A stretch of DNA of 64,000 nucleotides from Basidiobolus meristosporus CBS 931.73 (Eukaryota > Basidiobolomycota > Basidiobolomycetes > Basidiobolales > Basidiobolaceae). The notes under the pieces are model-generated. The model had not been told where the DNA came from, searched no databases, and worked only from the letters and a program-made list of their open reading frames with translations. Positions 1 through 11,744 of the stretch are shown here, piece by piece (position 1 is the stretch's first letter; each line of letters begins with the position of its first letter). Where the stretch lies: NCBI GenBank assembly GCA_002104905.1, contig MCFE01000162.1, positions 84,956 through 148,955 of the forward strand, written 5' to 3'. The position numbers were made by a program, and so were the translations under genes.

Positions 1-547
1 GGGTTTGGCTAAAAAGGCAACTGAGTGGGTTTGCTATGCAGACTAGGCTTGGTGTTTATAGAATGCTAGATACGCTAGGCTTATGTAGAAACTAGAATGC
101 AATTGTTGAAATCTCAATTTTGCTGAGACACAATCTTAATTTTGCTGAGAGACACATCAAAACCAAAGGTTTAATATCCTTTATTTATACTTTTCTGATC
201 AAGTTGAATTAGTAAATGCCAAGAGAGTTGGCTAGTCAAGATCTGTTGGGGTATTTATAGGTGCATACAATAAATGAAAATTGCATCATTTATCAGCTGA
301 TGCCTGGCAACTGCTAAGTGGTTGGATAGATCTCAGATGACTAACCACTTGGAAATGCTTAGCAGATCAGTTAAGGATGTGATGACCACATGGAAATTGA
401 TCAGGTGTGGCAGCTTAAATAGACCATGAGAAGGGATAAAATAAATCATAACTGGGATTAGTTATATTTGGGTTAGGGAAAATCAACTAGAGTACTAGAT
501 TTTCCAAAGAGTAAAATTAGCTGAGTTTTAAGTGTTGATGCACAATA
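1..547 (-). repeat. LTR fragment, left edge cut by the window
   Basis: This stretch aligns along its whole length with 1305-1855 and, reverse-complemented, with the LTRs at 49061-49757 and 51607-52302. It therefore belongs to the same LTR family on the minus strand. Its inner end (TTGATGCACAATA, near 535-547) matches the LTR terminus TGTTGTGCATCAACA with small changes. The other end lies outside the window, so I cannot say whether it is a solo LTR or part of an element. CpG is almost absent. Confidence 0.8.
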
Positions 548-1157
548 GTATGTATGACCATGCCTTTGCCTTTACATGTGATGATTCTCATTAAACAAGT
601 ACTCTACCAGCAAATCCTGCTGGCCACTGATTCTCAGCAACCTGAATTTACTGCCTATGTTAAAGTATCAGAGCAGAAATATGATGGTAGTCTTGCTGGT
701 ATCTGGGCCTGAATTACCTTCCAACCTGGATAGATACCTGTATCTGTTGCTGGATGAGTTTTGCATGCTTTCCAGCAGGATACTACCAAATGCCATCACA
801 TTAAACCACATACTAGACTTGTTCTGTTGAATAGTTCCACATTGAGCCATGACTGCCAAATGATGCCATAGTGTGCCAGGGAGTCCAAGTGAACCTATAC
901 TTGGCAACACAGTGTGAAACATAGCTCTGCATCTACATGCAGAGCCACCCCTATGTTTCACCTGTTGTGCTGAAGAAAATCCATTTTTTGACCTTTTTTT
1001 TGGGATCAATGTTGTGCAGGATGTGTAAGAGCACAAAAGAATTGACAACATGCATCTGGTACTCAATGCACATGGCACTCTGAATCTAGCTCCTGTGACC
1101 TGTATCATGACACAAAAATGCATGGCACTATTTTGGCTCACTTGTACTAGCTGGCAC
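548..1157. other. Repeat-derived spacer with inverted-repeat arms
   Basis: There is no recognisable gene. Minus-strand frames stay open for about 150 codons but resemble no protein I know. The segment at about 930-1035 is the reverse complement of about 3105-3200, and about 1043-1130 is the reverse complement of about 1930-2012, so this is repeat sequence. CpG is strongly depleted. Confidence 0.6.
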
Positions 1158-1855
1158 TGCTATATCCAAGAGAAAAGTGTAATAAAACTCTTGAATGAGT
1201 TATCTGAACCTAAGTGACAACTGAGTGCAGAATCTTGAAACTGTTAAGGGTGACAGAAATATTAGTAGAGAAGTTCTGGTCTAATGTTGGTTTTGTATAT
1301 AGTTGAGTTGGGCTATAAAGGCAACAGGACTGGTTTGCTATACAGGCTAGGCTTGGTGTTCTTGGGAATGCTAGATATGCTAGGCTTGGGTGGAAACTAG
1401 AACAGAATTGTTGAATTCTTAATTTTGTTGAGGCACAATCTTAACTTCGTTGATACACACACTAAGCCAAAAGGTTCAGTAATCTTTATTTATACTTTTC
1501 TGATCAAGTTGAATTGGTAAGCACCAAGAGACTGGACTAATTGAAATCTGTTGGGGTGATGATAGGTGTATAAGAGAAATGAAAGTTCCATCATTAATCA
1601 GCTGATGTCTTGGGAACCACTAAGTGGTTGGATAGATCTCATATGACCAATCCTTTGGAAAGGCTTAGCAGATCAGTTGAGGAGGTAATGACCACTTGAA
1701 AACTGATCAGGTGGTACAGCTAAAAATAGATTCTGAGAAGTGATAAAATAAACCATAACAGGGATTAGTTATGTTTGGGTTAGGGAAAATCAGTAAGGGT
1801 ACTAGATTTTCTAACAGAGTGAAATTGGCTAAGTTTTAGATGTTGATGCACAACA
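1158..1855 (-). mobile_element. Solo LTR with 5-bp target-site duplication
   Basis: This is a 698-bp sequence, reverse complement of the LTRs at 49061-49757 (697 bp) and 51607-52302 (696 bp). It runs from TGCTATATCC (a decayed TGTTGTATCC) to GATGCACAACA. It is bordered on both sides by the identical pentamer GGCAC (1153-1157 and 1856-1860), the 5-bp duplication left by LTR-retrotransposon integration. No internal region adjoins it, so it is a solo LTR produced by LTR-LTR recombination. It carries an interrupted TATA-like and polyadenylation-like LTR structure but no coding potential. Confidence 0.85.
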
Positions 1856-2273
1856 GGCACTAAACTTAAATATTAGCCCTAACATTAAACTGGTACAAAG
1901 CACTTATAAGTGCTAGATAATACCAGTGAAGCAAGATAGTACCATGCATTTTTGTGACATGATACAAGCTACAGGAGCTAGATTCAGAGTGCCATGGGTA
2001 TTGAGTACCTGATGCAGGTCTGCAGTCCTTCTGCGCTATAGTGGGGTCACAGTGACACCCACTGACTGATGTGCTCATTCCCATATTCTCCACTCTCCTA
2101 TTTCTCCACTACACTTATTTTAGTTTTATCCCATTTGTCTTACCTGATTAGTACTATCCCATAAGCTGGTTGACTATCACTCCTGCTTACCTTATTGCAT
2201 AAGTTATCCCTCACTTTATGTAAGATTACTAGCAGTAAGTGCTGCTATAATAGGGAAGTACCCACACCAGTAC

Positions 2274-2720
2274 CTGTGACACATGATCAACCTGTGTCAC
2301 CATCCCTAACATTTCCATACCATATATGATATCCCTATTTTACACAGGTTTCAGAGTACTGATTCCTGATTGGTAGGATGAGCTGCACCTTGTAGAACCT
2401 TCCAGTACCTACTTACAATACTCTTGGGTCATTCTGATGTCATTAAGATTGCTATTGATATCCAGAACCTTCTGGAACACCATGATTAGTAATCACTTAG
2501 TCAGTAAGAAGAGTATATAAGGGAGGCTATCCCTTGACAATAAACCATCATCCCTTTTATCAATATACCAACTTGTTGATTAGTGTGATCACTGCTACCT
2601 GCTGCTACCTGAAGTTCCAACCCTAGACCACTGGACACTCCCAGGAAACCACACTGACAGCCAACTGACCTTGGAGGCACTACTTGTGAGGCACACTCAG
2701 AGTAGGTATCTTTTATTATA
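2274..2720 (+). repeat. Probable LTR of a second retrotransposon family
   Basis: The segment begins TGTGACACATG, has a strong TATA-like GAGTATATAAGGG at about 2511 followed about 20 bases later by CAATAAACC, and ends in a GAGGCACACTCA-like tail. That order (TG start, TATA box, polyadenylation signal) is typical of an LTR's U3-R-U5. No second copy lies in this window and I found no target duplication, so the borders are approximate and a host promoter remnant remains possible. Confidence 0.35.
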
Positions 2721-2917
2721 ATTGATTCTTTCCCAAGTTTGCTCTTGTACAGGCAAAGATACTTTTCTGTCTTTGTAACTATTGACCACAGCTGCATTCT
2801 TATCAAGTCCCTGCTGGTGGAGTTTACAGTTTTTTTGACTTTTGAAGCTTTAGTATATTGTCATCTCAAAGGATGCTGAGCCCAGCACATACTTTTGTTA
2901 AGACACCAACTAAGTTA

Positions 2918-2975
2918 GGGATTGTAGCTCAGTAGTTTTCCCTTGGCAAGCTTGTGGCTTTATTCCCCATCACAT
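2918..2975 (+). repeat. tRNA-derived SINE-like head
   Basis: GGGATTGTAGCTCAGTAG at 2919-2936 reads as a tRNA acceptor plus a perfect RNA polymerase III A box (TAGCTCAGTAG). GGCTTTATTCC about 20 bases later looks like a B box (GGTTCGATTCC) decayed by C-to-T changes. The cloverleaf is not intact, because the T-arm and acceptor do not pair, so this is not a functional tRNA. It is most simply a tRNA-derived SINE or tRNA pseudogene inside the repeat block. Confidence 0.4.
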
Positions 2976-4239
2976 TAGATTAGAGACAGAACCCAATTAT
3001 TCCTAGCAAGCTTTTGCCAGAGGTTATTGCACTCAGTGAGCACCCCACACACAAAACACTTGAGAAGTGCTGGATGTATCTTTCCCTTGGACTTATACAC
3101 CACCACAGTGCTCTTACACATCCAGCACAACAATGATCCAAAAAAGGTCCAAAATGGATTTTTGCCAGAATAATGGGTGAAACACAGGGGCTGCTTTGAA
3201 TGAAGATGAAGATCTATGTTGCACACTCTGTGGCCAAGTTTAAGTCTGCTATGCCTCTCTGGTACATAATAGCACTATTTAGCACTAATGGTTCAATGTA
3301 GCACTATCTAACAGAACAAGTCTATTATATTTGCATAGGAGATACACCAGCCATCAGCAAGAGTGCCAGCTTTTCTGAGCACAATGGAAGGTATAGCTGT
3401 TGAATGTGCAAAATTTAGGGGATTTACTCCATTACTCACACACATTATTGTTGTCCAAGCACCAACACTAAGAACATCATCTTCCCACAAAGGGAAGATA
3501 CAGAAGTCAGCATGCAATTGTAGCAGAGTTAGCAAGCTATATGCCATTGGCTGTGATATAGATTTAATTGGAAACCAGAGATACCTAAGATAGAAGGTAT
3601 CTATTGAAGCAAAAGCTTTCCACTGGGAGCAATGCATTACTTGTCAACAATATCCCTACACTAATGACCAACCTGTACAAGGGGCATTTCAAGCTAAACA
3701 AGTTATGTAAGATATCACAGAAATTTTACAGAATTGGCAAGATATTAAAGAGTATTTGCTGCTCAGAGTACTTCTCATGGGTTCCAATCAAGATTAATAA
3801 GAATATGTGACAATACAAATGCAAGGACTGGATGAATGGAATATGTACTTATTTAAGTGGCCTTCTAAAGTCATTTCTATCAAGAGTGCATTGCAAGCAT
3901 TGCAAGGCATATGATGCTGTTGTAGGAGTGTCTATCCAGAAGTAGATTACCAATGCTAGCTTGACACATCTACAGCTTTTATGCAAGGAGTTTGTGACAA
4001 GATTTGAGTGACTGTATTTTATGCATAATGCTAAATGCATAGTTCTCTGCTACACTAGTCAATACGGAGTCCACACAAACAAGAGCCAGAGCACTCCTAT
4101 AAGGGGGACTAGAATCCAGCAGGGAGAAGCAATATATTGGTTAATTACTAAGTAGCTCTTTGCAGAAATTCAAGAGGTATTCATGGCAAAGGTGGTGGTA
4201 ACCAAGCATATGTTCCCTATGAAAAAAAAATTAAGAAAA
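2976..4239. other. AT-rich repeat block without genes
   Basis: Short open frames in several phases show no recognisable protein. The piece 3105-3200 is the inverted partner of 930-1035. CpG is nearly absent, as in the rest of the first 8.6 kb. Confidence 0.6.
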
Positions 4240-4510
4240 GGCCAGCAGAATAACGTCATAAGATCAGCTGAATTCCAAGTTTCTCAAATTTGATAACTAT
4301 CATTATCTCATGTACTAGCAGTTGGACAGACAAGCAGACATATTTTCCAAGAGGAGACTAGGCCAACCAGGATTCATACCAAATTTGATGATTAGCTGCC
4401 CACTGCTTCCATCAGAAATTGCAACTGGATATTTTAACAAAAAACACTTGCTGAATACCAGCTGAATACTGTAAGAATACCAGCAAAGTACTGGCCAAAA
4501 ATCAGATGAA
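4240..4510 (+). repeat. Left copy of an inverted repeat pair
   Basis: The sequence matches the reverse complement of about 7490-7740 over some 250 bases; shared blocks include GACAAGCAGACATA and GGAGGAGACTAG-type strings. The two copies flank the Copia pol relic at 6355-7440. They could be the arms of one decayed element or two opposed insertions of one repeat. Confidence 0.65.
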
Positions 4511-4977
4511 TTCCAAGTTTGAGATTTTTTGTAGCAATTTGCAAGATGTACATGTTACTGGTAATGCAAGGTATATGGGAACTCTGCAAGTATTACTCCA
4601 AAAATCTGTAAAGATGAGGTGATAGAAGTATGTCAATTGCAGTAAATGTGAGTATATGTAGAGGTTAGTAAGCAGAAGGCCATAATTTTATTTGATTCAA
4701 TCAATATGTGGGATATTGCTGGTAGTAGTGGGTAAGCAAACAAAGATGGGTGATTCTACAATGGTAATATGAATGGTGCAAGAGGAGGTATAAAAAGGAA
4801 ATACCATTTGGTATATTGGTATAGTAGCAGTATGAAGAACTAGCTGTAGGCCACTGTATTGCCATAATAATGCCAACAGAGGCTTGCAATGAGGCCATCA
4901 GAATACTGCCAAGTTTCTTGCCATATAAATCAATTGGATGTATTGAACAGTTAGGTCTACTCAATCCAATGCATCAA

Positions 4978-5205
4978 GACTGTTAGAATGCCATGCAATT
5001 CTTGTCAAAAGTATGCTAAAACACCTTCAAGTTTTAAGCTTTATTTTGGCAGTAAAATCAGCAAAGCACCATCATGATCCTGTTATAAGATTGCGTAGAG
5101 GGTCAATAACTCCAAGCTGCTGGAATTATGGTAGACTCTTTGCAGGATCCTGATGGCTGATGTTGATTGGATCCACCCAGAGGACCAAATCATTTTTCAT
5201 AGGGT
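4978..5205 (+). repeat. Dispersed repeat, possible Copia LTR
   Basis: It starts TGTTAGAATGC and matches 43735-43965 in the same orientation over its length, with shared blocks such as GAGGGTCAATA and GATTGGATCCACCCA. Start bases, size and position ahead of a Copia pol relic suggest an LTR, but I see no downstream partner LTR in the window. Confidence 0.6.
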
Positions 5206-6354
5206 GTTGCCACAGCTGTATACCTTGAAGATGGAAGCTATATCAGAATACCTCATGATTCTACTCTGTTTTAGGCATGGTATGTATACATATCAAGTAA
5301 AGAACATATAGGAATATTTGTTGTAAAAATTTGTAATTCCACCTAAATATTGACCTAACTTAGTCACTTAGATCATTTCCTTCAAATCCTAGAGAATACT
5401 GACCAAATTCGTTGTCAGGATTTACTTCCAATATTTTCACCCAAATACCAGGTACCCAGAACATAAAAATTCTCAAAGTTGTCCAAACAGCCCCAACCTT
5501 TGCACACATGTTCTTGGGACCTTCCTTAACCTATTTTATGTTTTTGTAATGCCAAGACCATGTAAGAGTATAAATACTACTTTTACATTCAATAAACAAT
5601 TAAGTGAAAACCACATAATCTACTTGCCCTCCCAGTCACTTCCAATATTGCCAAGACTTTTACAAAAATATTTGGGTTTACAGCATAGGCCAATAAACTG
5701 CCTGAAAATTAGTCAAAATTTCAGCCGAAAAGTGTTAATGCATATATTTGGGCTACAGCAATGAGAGTAAGGCATACAGACTCTATAATACCAAATAAAC
5801 AAAACTGAACAAGTCCAGGCATCTGTCTTCTGATGATAATTTAGATTTCTACAAATAACAATATCAGATGATTAAATATCTGATCTTAAGTCCACCAATA
5901 GTAAGGACTGGGTTAGAGCAAAACAATGAAAATTTTCACTCCAGAGGACTCTACAACAAGGGTTCAGCCTGAATCAGTGCCCAGGAATATCCCAGAAGTG
6001 CTCATTCCAGTAGTATAAACCAGGAGATCTAACTGAACCCAAAATAGCCCAATTTACTATATCAATGATGGTATAAACTTAGCCTATGCCTATTAAGGCC
6101 ATATTGTTGAGCCCCAAATTGTAAAAGAGGCACCATATAGCTCTCAGATAAAGTTTTGGAGATCTGCAATGACTGAGTAGTATCAGGCTCTTATGGAAAG
6201 CCAAACTTGAGACTTGGTTATATTACCAATTGACCAGAAATTGCTTGGATGCAGATGGGACTTCAGGACAAAATGCAAGGCTGATGGTACAATTGAAAGA
6301 AAAAAAAACAAGGCTTGTGACCAAAAGATACTCTCAAACATAAGGACTTGACTG

Positions 6355-7440
6355 TACTAACACCTTTGCACTGGTTGCCAAGTTTAATTTCATCATATTA
6401 ATATTGGCTATTGCAGTCAAATATAAGTTTTTATTCAGTGGATGGATGTAAAAGCTGCATTTTTGAATGGAAAACTTGATGAGAGTTTGTACATAGACTA
6501 TCCTGATGGGCTTACTTATCAAGATAACCCTTATTTGGCCTGCAAGCTAAAAAAGTATCTATATGACCTGAGACAATCACCAAGAACCTAAACTAAATGA
6601 TTAACTCTTATTTGGAATCATTGAGTTTCTAAAGGAGTACTGCTGACTAAAATTACTCCTATAAGCCAGATAGAGCAAGCCCAGGTCTATCAGCTCTATA
6701 TGTGGATGATCTTACTATAGCCACCAATAACCAATAAACATTGGAAGAGACTAAATGCAACCTATTTAAGGAGTTCAAGATGTCCAAGCCCAGTTACTAC
6801 TTAGAGATAAGTTCTCCATATGCAGCAGTACCCTCACTATCACCCTAAGCCAATCCAAGTATATTAAGGATATACTACAGAAGTACCAAATGGAAAACTG
6901 TAAACTAGCAACTACTCCAATGGATACAAACCTCAGCTTGGTCAAAACTAAACCAAATCACAAAAACTTGGTGCCATTTGAAAGCCCTGACTTTCCTTAT
7001 CAGTCTATGGATGGCAGTCTGATGTATATCATACATATTTTTCCAATCACTTCCAACATCTCCAGGACTCTTACAATTCAAATGAGCATTCAGATTTTGG
7101 GCCAACATTGCTGTGCCAAGGACATATTGCAGGAATACTAGAATCTAGCAAAAGTAGAAGAGCAAGGATGCCAAAGCTTGGGAAATCTGAGGTGCAATTT
7201 CTTTCAAACAATTGTTGTATGGTGCCCTGATGGCACTGTGACAATTATTGCTCATAGGGTGCAGAAAATAATTGCCGCTACATTAGTGGCCTCATGGAGG
7301 ACATCTCAGAAATTGAGGTTAAGTACTTATGAGTATAATGCTAAGTAGGGCTTTTTCACATCTTGTCATCACACACATGCATTGACTTCAGCTTAGTAAT
7401 CAGAGCATTACTTATGGAGCTCCAGACAGTAATATTTACT
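6355..7440 (+). pseudogene. Ty1/Copia retrotransposon pol relic
   Basis: Conserved Copia reverse transcriptase blocks are readable in order. First is a TFALVAKFN-like block at about 6358. Next is WMDVKAAFLNGKLDE at about 6439, then KLKKYLYDLRQSPRT near 6545. The catalytic box LYVDD follows at 6696-6710, then the MENCKLATTPMD and QSMDGSLMY blocks at 6890-7030 and a YEYNAK piece near 7335. The blocks lie in different frames and are separated by stops, so the gene is dead. The upstream integrase and gag are not recognisable. The catalytic YVDD itself survives. Base composition is AT-rich with few CpG, as in the surrounding repeats. Confidence 0.85.
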
Positions 7441-7489
7441 TTTAGGAGAGCTATGTAAGACTAGTAATATAACTCTATGAAAAGTCTCA

Positions 7490-7740
7490 AGCTCAGTTGT
7501 CATCTGATCTTTGCTGGTATTTTGCTGGCATCCAGCTGGTGTTTTTCTACAAATTTTTAGTTGCAAGTTTTGCTGAAAGTGGTGAGTAGCTGATTACCAG
7601 ATTTGATATGAATGCTAGCTGGACTAGTCTCCTCCTGGAAACTATGTCTGCTTGTCTACCAAATAGCAAGTACCTGAGAAATTGAGAGTTATGAGTGTAA
7701 ATCATGTTGGAAATCATCTAATATTGATATTGTATTCTGC
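7490..7740 (-). repeat. Right copy of an inverted repeat pair
   Basis: This is the reverse complement of 4240-4510, with about 250 bases recognisably shared. Confidence 0.65.
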
Positions 7741-8580
7741 CTGCCACTTGATTTTTTCTCTCAGAGTAAGTGTATAAGAAAAGTCCCAAAATATGGTGTG
7801 CAAGGACTGAGGGCTTTAGGATTGGCTTGGAAAGTCTGGATAACTCTTGAACCTTTACTATTTCTGAGAATTAGTGAGCATCTTACAAGCTAAATTCCAA
7901 GTGTAAACTGATAAATTAGCAACAGGCTGCCTAGAATCTTAAGGCAAATGAGTGATTTATATGCAAAGTAAACATTTGCATAATACTTTCACCAGGTTCA
8001 GATTTGTACCAGTAAGAGACAAATCCATTTACTGACTGACCACTATGCAAGCTGCCAATGGTTGGCCTGGCCCTTGTACTGATGGGTAATAGAATGCAGG
8101 ATCACATCTGACAATACACTCCTAGTAGGGTTTTCTAAGGTAACTCCCCCACCAGATGTAGCAACCTGGCAGAGGCTTGAACTCCACCATAAGCTAAAAA
8201 TTTGCCATTGGACATGTTATGCTAGCATGCAATATGGTCACCACCAATGTGAGCTGTCACTCCCAACCTATTCCAAAGAAACCGCAATGGGATTGCTGAA
8301 CCATAAGGAAGACATTACTTGAGTCAAAGGAGCATATAAAGAGTCCCCTCGCCACAAGCCACTGATTGGCCACCAGCCCAAATACATGCACCTCTATATG
8401 ACCCACTTGGCAGGGATTAGCAATCATAGTTGGCGTAGATATATACCCAGAGAACTCCTGACCAAAACCCCCAAGGAGGCAGCTGATCTTCCACAACCAG
8501 AGAGGAATAATGGGTGCCTTTGCAAAACATCATGTCCTACAGTATCATCACGAAGATTTGAAACAAGGGACTCCTGCAGA
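7741..8580. other. Repeat/unique border region
   Basis: I see no gene. CpG stays very rare up to about 8540. From about 8580 (GCGCGTCACCGGTCG) it becomes common within a few bases, so the boundary between the repeat compartment and gene space is sharp here. Confidence 0.6.
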
Positions 8581-8813
8581 ACGGTGCGCGTCACCGGTCG
8601 ATGATTCCCCGCCCGTCTGAGGTAACGGTATATGGGTGACCGTGTTTCATACAAGACGCCCCTGGGTTGGGATCACCAATGATTTCAAGGACGTTTATTG
8701 GGAGCGTTTGGCAGGCACTCGGTACGGACCGAATCAATGGGATCCATGATATTGGAGGCGATCGATTGGCCCAGTAGAAGCCACTCAGCGCACGCGAATA
8801 TACGAGGGCCAGG

Positions 8814-9359
8814 TCAGACACTGATGCTCTTGGGCAATCCATGCTTGAACCATCGCTCCTCATCAGAGATGGCGACGTCATTCCCGGACATTTGACGACG
8901 ATACATCAGGCCATCCTCGTTGAAAGACCAGTGCTCGATACCGTATGCTGGTAACTGGAAATTAGCAAAAGAGGGGAGACGAACGGACCAGGTGGGGCGC
9001 ATATTACCTCTGTACCATTGACCCTGCGCATCATGGAACTCGTACCAAAACTGAACGGCGATCCGATTGTCACGGAAAGCAAACAGTTCTTTCTTCAGGC
9101 GGTAGCCATGCTCTTTCAGCCATTTCCGAGTCAGGAACTCGCGGATCGCTTCCCTTCCGGTAAAGAACTCGTCCCTATTTCTCCATCTACCGAGGTGTTA
9201 GCTGAAAGGGTTCGTTTCGTATGTCCCCCACCGCACCTACTCGGAATCCTCTGTGTATGCCAGTGCGACTCTCTCAGGGTCTCGCGTGTTCCACAGGTCC
9301 TCGGCAAGTTGGACCTTCTGTCTGGCGGTTTCCTCCGTAAACGGTGGCTTCAGCGACAT
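8814..9359 (-). CDS. DUF1348 (SnoaL/NTF2-fold) family protein
   Basis: The spliced product is 143 residues, the usual length of the DUF1348 family (PF07080), small cone-shaped NTF2-like proteins of unknown substrate found in bacteria and fungi. Exons are 9241-9359, 9008-9186 and 8814-8947. The 54- and 60-nt introns have GT..AG borders and CTAAC/CTAAT branch sites. The protein opens [16 protein letters not shown] and carries the family blocks [51 protein letters not shown] and [17 protein letters not shown] in order. These confirm both splice joins, since each unspliced frame breaks inside a conserved block. A TATA-like element lies about 40 bases upstream of the start. The gene is the first one inside the CpG-rich zone. 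Its biochemical role is unknown. Confidence 0.9.
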
Positions 9360-9399
9360 CTGTGTGGTGTACTGTTATGGAGACCAGGGGTGCTTGAAG

Positions 9400-9409
9400 G
9401 TATAAATAC
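9400..9409 (-). promoter_or_regulatory. TATA-like box of the DUF1348 gene
   Basis: AGTATTTATA on the minus strand lies about 40 bases before the start codon at 9359. Similar TATTTA(T/A) elements sit at a comparable distance before other genes in this window. Confidence 0.4.
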
Positions 9410-10662
9410 TGGCTCATGTGCGTGGAGATTGCAGAGGTGATTTATGATTCAGCTGAATCGATGACCGCTTTCTGGATCGACTACATCCTCATCCACACCA
9501 TTGGACCAGCTTGGACAACACTGTGAGACACCAGGGTTTACTAATGCTAGCTACCTCGCTAATGCGACGCCCAGTCGCCCAAGACAAAAGGATTTGTCCC
9601 AGAGCGAGATCACTGATTGCTGGGCATGGATACGTGCCTTCGTGGTTGATTATCAGTATAATCCACCTACCGATAGCTTCCTAGTACCAAGCACCTCATT
9701 TGGCCGGCAGCCGATCTGGCTCCTGATAAGCCTCCGATGGATCCAGAGATCCAGATCATCTCGGGTGACGCCTTGGGATAGGCAGTATTCGCAGCCATGG
9801 AGGCTGATGGAAATAGAAAGAGACAGCTCAACACCAGCAGCACTCATCGATGCATCATCATATGATGATTTTGGGCTAATTAGTCCAGTTCCTGGCTTCG
9901 ACAAGGGGCCTCATAAGGCTTCTCCCACCAAGGGCTTAGGGCTCTCGCCAGGAGATTCGATGGGAACGGATGGACGCTCTCCACACCAATACCGGGCCAA
10001 GCCAGATGCGACCGGCAGGCTGTGGGCAGGATTTCTACAAGCAGTGCATTGGATCACCTGGAAGAGTACAATCATACCGAGGAAACTGGATTCTCAAATG
10101 CGGCGTACCAACTGATGGGAACACGGAAGTGATCAGTGCCAATTCCTCACCGGTGGCCGCTGGCTTTGTTCGCAACCCAACCAACTAGGCTCACCATGTG
10201 GTCGGTAGAATTCGCAGTGTCGAACCCATCAACCTGTTTGGCTGGAATTAGGTCTCAGTCATGCCCCACTGCTTGAAAACAATGCGTATTGTGCTCGGAT
10301 GGGTGGCCAATGAGGTGGCCCAAGAAATCATCCATCCAAGGTTGATCCACGACCATTCCAATCGCCACCGAATTCATTTGGTTCTTAGACATATATGGGA
10401 ATAGAGACTAATGAGCATCTCACAAAAACATTACCTCGAGTCGATTCACCAATGGATGTGGTACGAGTTCAGCAACCGGTACCTCGTACCGTCCCTTTCG
10501 CCACCGCTATTTATATGGGCTTGGTTTGGTGTGGAGTCGACTACATTCTTCCGTGCGACTTGTCTCGTTGCACCCGACTGAGCTTTAATCGCATTTAAGC
10601 CATCACACACACAAACCAACCCTCCCCCCCACCTCAGCTAGAATCCCTCGTGAGAGCAGAGC
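9410..10662. other. Intergenic; unassigned open frames
   Basis: A 204-codon plus-strand frame (9501-10115) and a 72-codon one (9970-10188) are open but have no recognisable motif, and the minus strand is also open in places. I could not build a convincing gene with normal introns. A TATA-like CTATTTATATGGG at about 10507-10519 may serve the tetraspanin gene that starts at 10663. Confidence 0.4.
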
Positions 10663-11744
10663 ATGTTTGGTAGGAACAACCAGAGGCCCAACTTCAGATC
10701 CTCCGGGGCTTCCTTCGGAAGTGTTTCCCACAACATCCATGCCCACCAACAACCCGGCTCCACCTTGTCCATCCAGAGCTTCCATAGCTCCGACGGGGTT
10801 GCCATGTACGATAGTCTTAACCCCATTAAGATCCCGAAGAAGCCCAAGAAGTGGACAGCCTTCAAGTGGGTGCTCTTGCTAACGAACACCGTCGTAAGTT
10901 TTCTTCATGTCGCTTGTCCAGCCTCCGTACTACATAACTCACTCGTTTCCGTGCTAGCTCATGTGTATGGGAATCGTAGGGATGGTGCTGTCCGTTCTGA
11001 CTTGGTACAAGTGTAAGTGCACCCGAACCGGTGACTCTCGCTTCTTCAGCTGACCCGACTTGAGTTCAGTGTATATCCGAGCCGCTGTTGTTTTGGTCGT
11101 GTCCAGAGGGACAGTGATCTGTAAGTAGCCCCAAGTCCCCTTTTGAGATTGGTCTGGCTAAAGACATGTCCAGTGATCACCACAGTCAGCTCCTGCGCCA
11201 TTGCCGTGGCGCTTCTCGGCTACTGTGGGATCTTTTTCAACAGTCGGAGGATCCTGACCGTGTACTCCATACTTCTGTGGCCTCTTATGGGCGGGCTTGC
11301 CTCCATAGGATACGTGACGTTCAAGTTCTCGCAGTGGAATCTAGAAGATAAGCTTCGGAGCAATTGGAAGCATGAAGTCTACTCCGTCGACGACCGGATG
11401 CGTATTCAGGCCAATGTAAGCCCAACCAAACTTCTAATGGTCCGAATCCCCTTCTTGACACCGTCTTGCTTCAACAGCTCCATTGCTGCGGCTTTGATCT
11501 GCCAAATGACGGCTCGGAAGTGATCACAAACAAGTGTCACTCCGACACGAAGGTCAAGATGTACGGCTGTCGCTACAAGCTGTTCCGGATGGTGGATACC
11601 TACCTGACAAACACCTACATCACCGCCTTCAGTTTTCTGGTCCCCCATGTGTTCATTCTTTTCGCCTCACTGCTGTGCTCCAACCACATCACCGAAAACT
11701 TCGGCACCGAACCAGCGCCCAAACTCAACTATCATCAGGAGTAG
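10663..11744 (+). CDS. Tetraspanin-like four-TM membrane protein
   Basis: Exons 10663-10893, 10958-11012, 11070-11120, 11174-11415 and 11478-11744 give 281 residues. All four introns (53-64 nt) start GTAAGT or GTAAGC. After a polar N-terminal tail of about 60 residues come a first hydrophobic segment (KWVLLLTNT onward), two more up to about residue 165, and a last one near the C terminus (ITAFSFLVPHVFILFASLL). Between segments three and four is a large extracellular loop with the signature LHCCGF plus further cysteines, the CCG motif that defines tetraspanins. Fungal tetraspanins (Pls1, Tsp2, Tsp3 groups) organise membrane microdomains, and Pls1 is needed for appressorium penetration in plant pathogens. 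I cannot assign the subgroup. The long N-terminal tail is Ser- and Asn-rich. Confidence 0.85.

Noticed and set aside
9501-10115. 204-codon plus-strand open frame
   Set aside because: No recognisable motif, no coherent splice model, and the opposite strand is equally open in places; left as intergenic.
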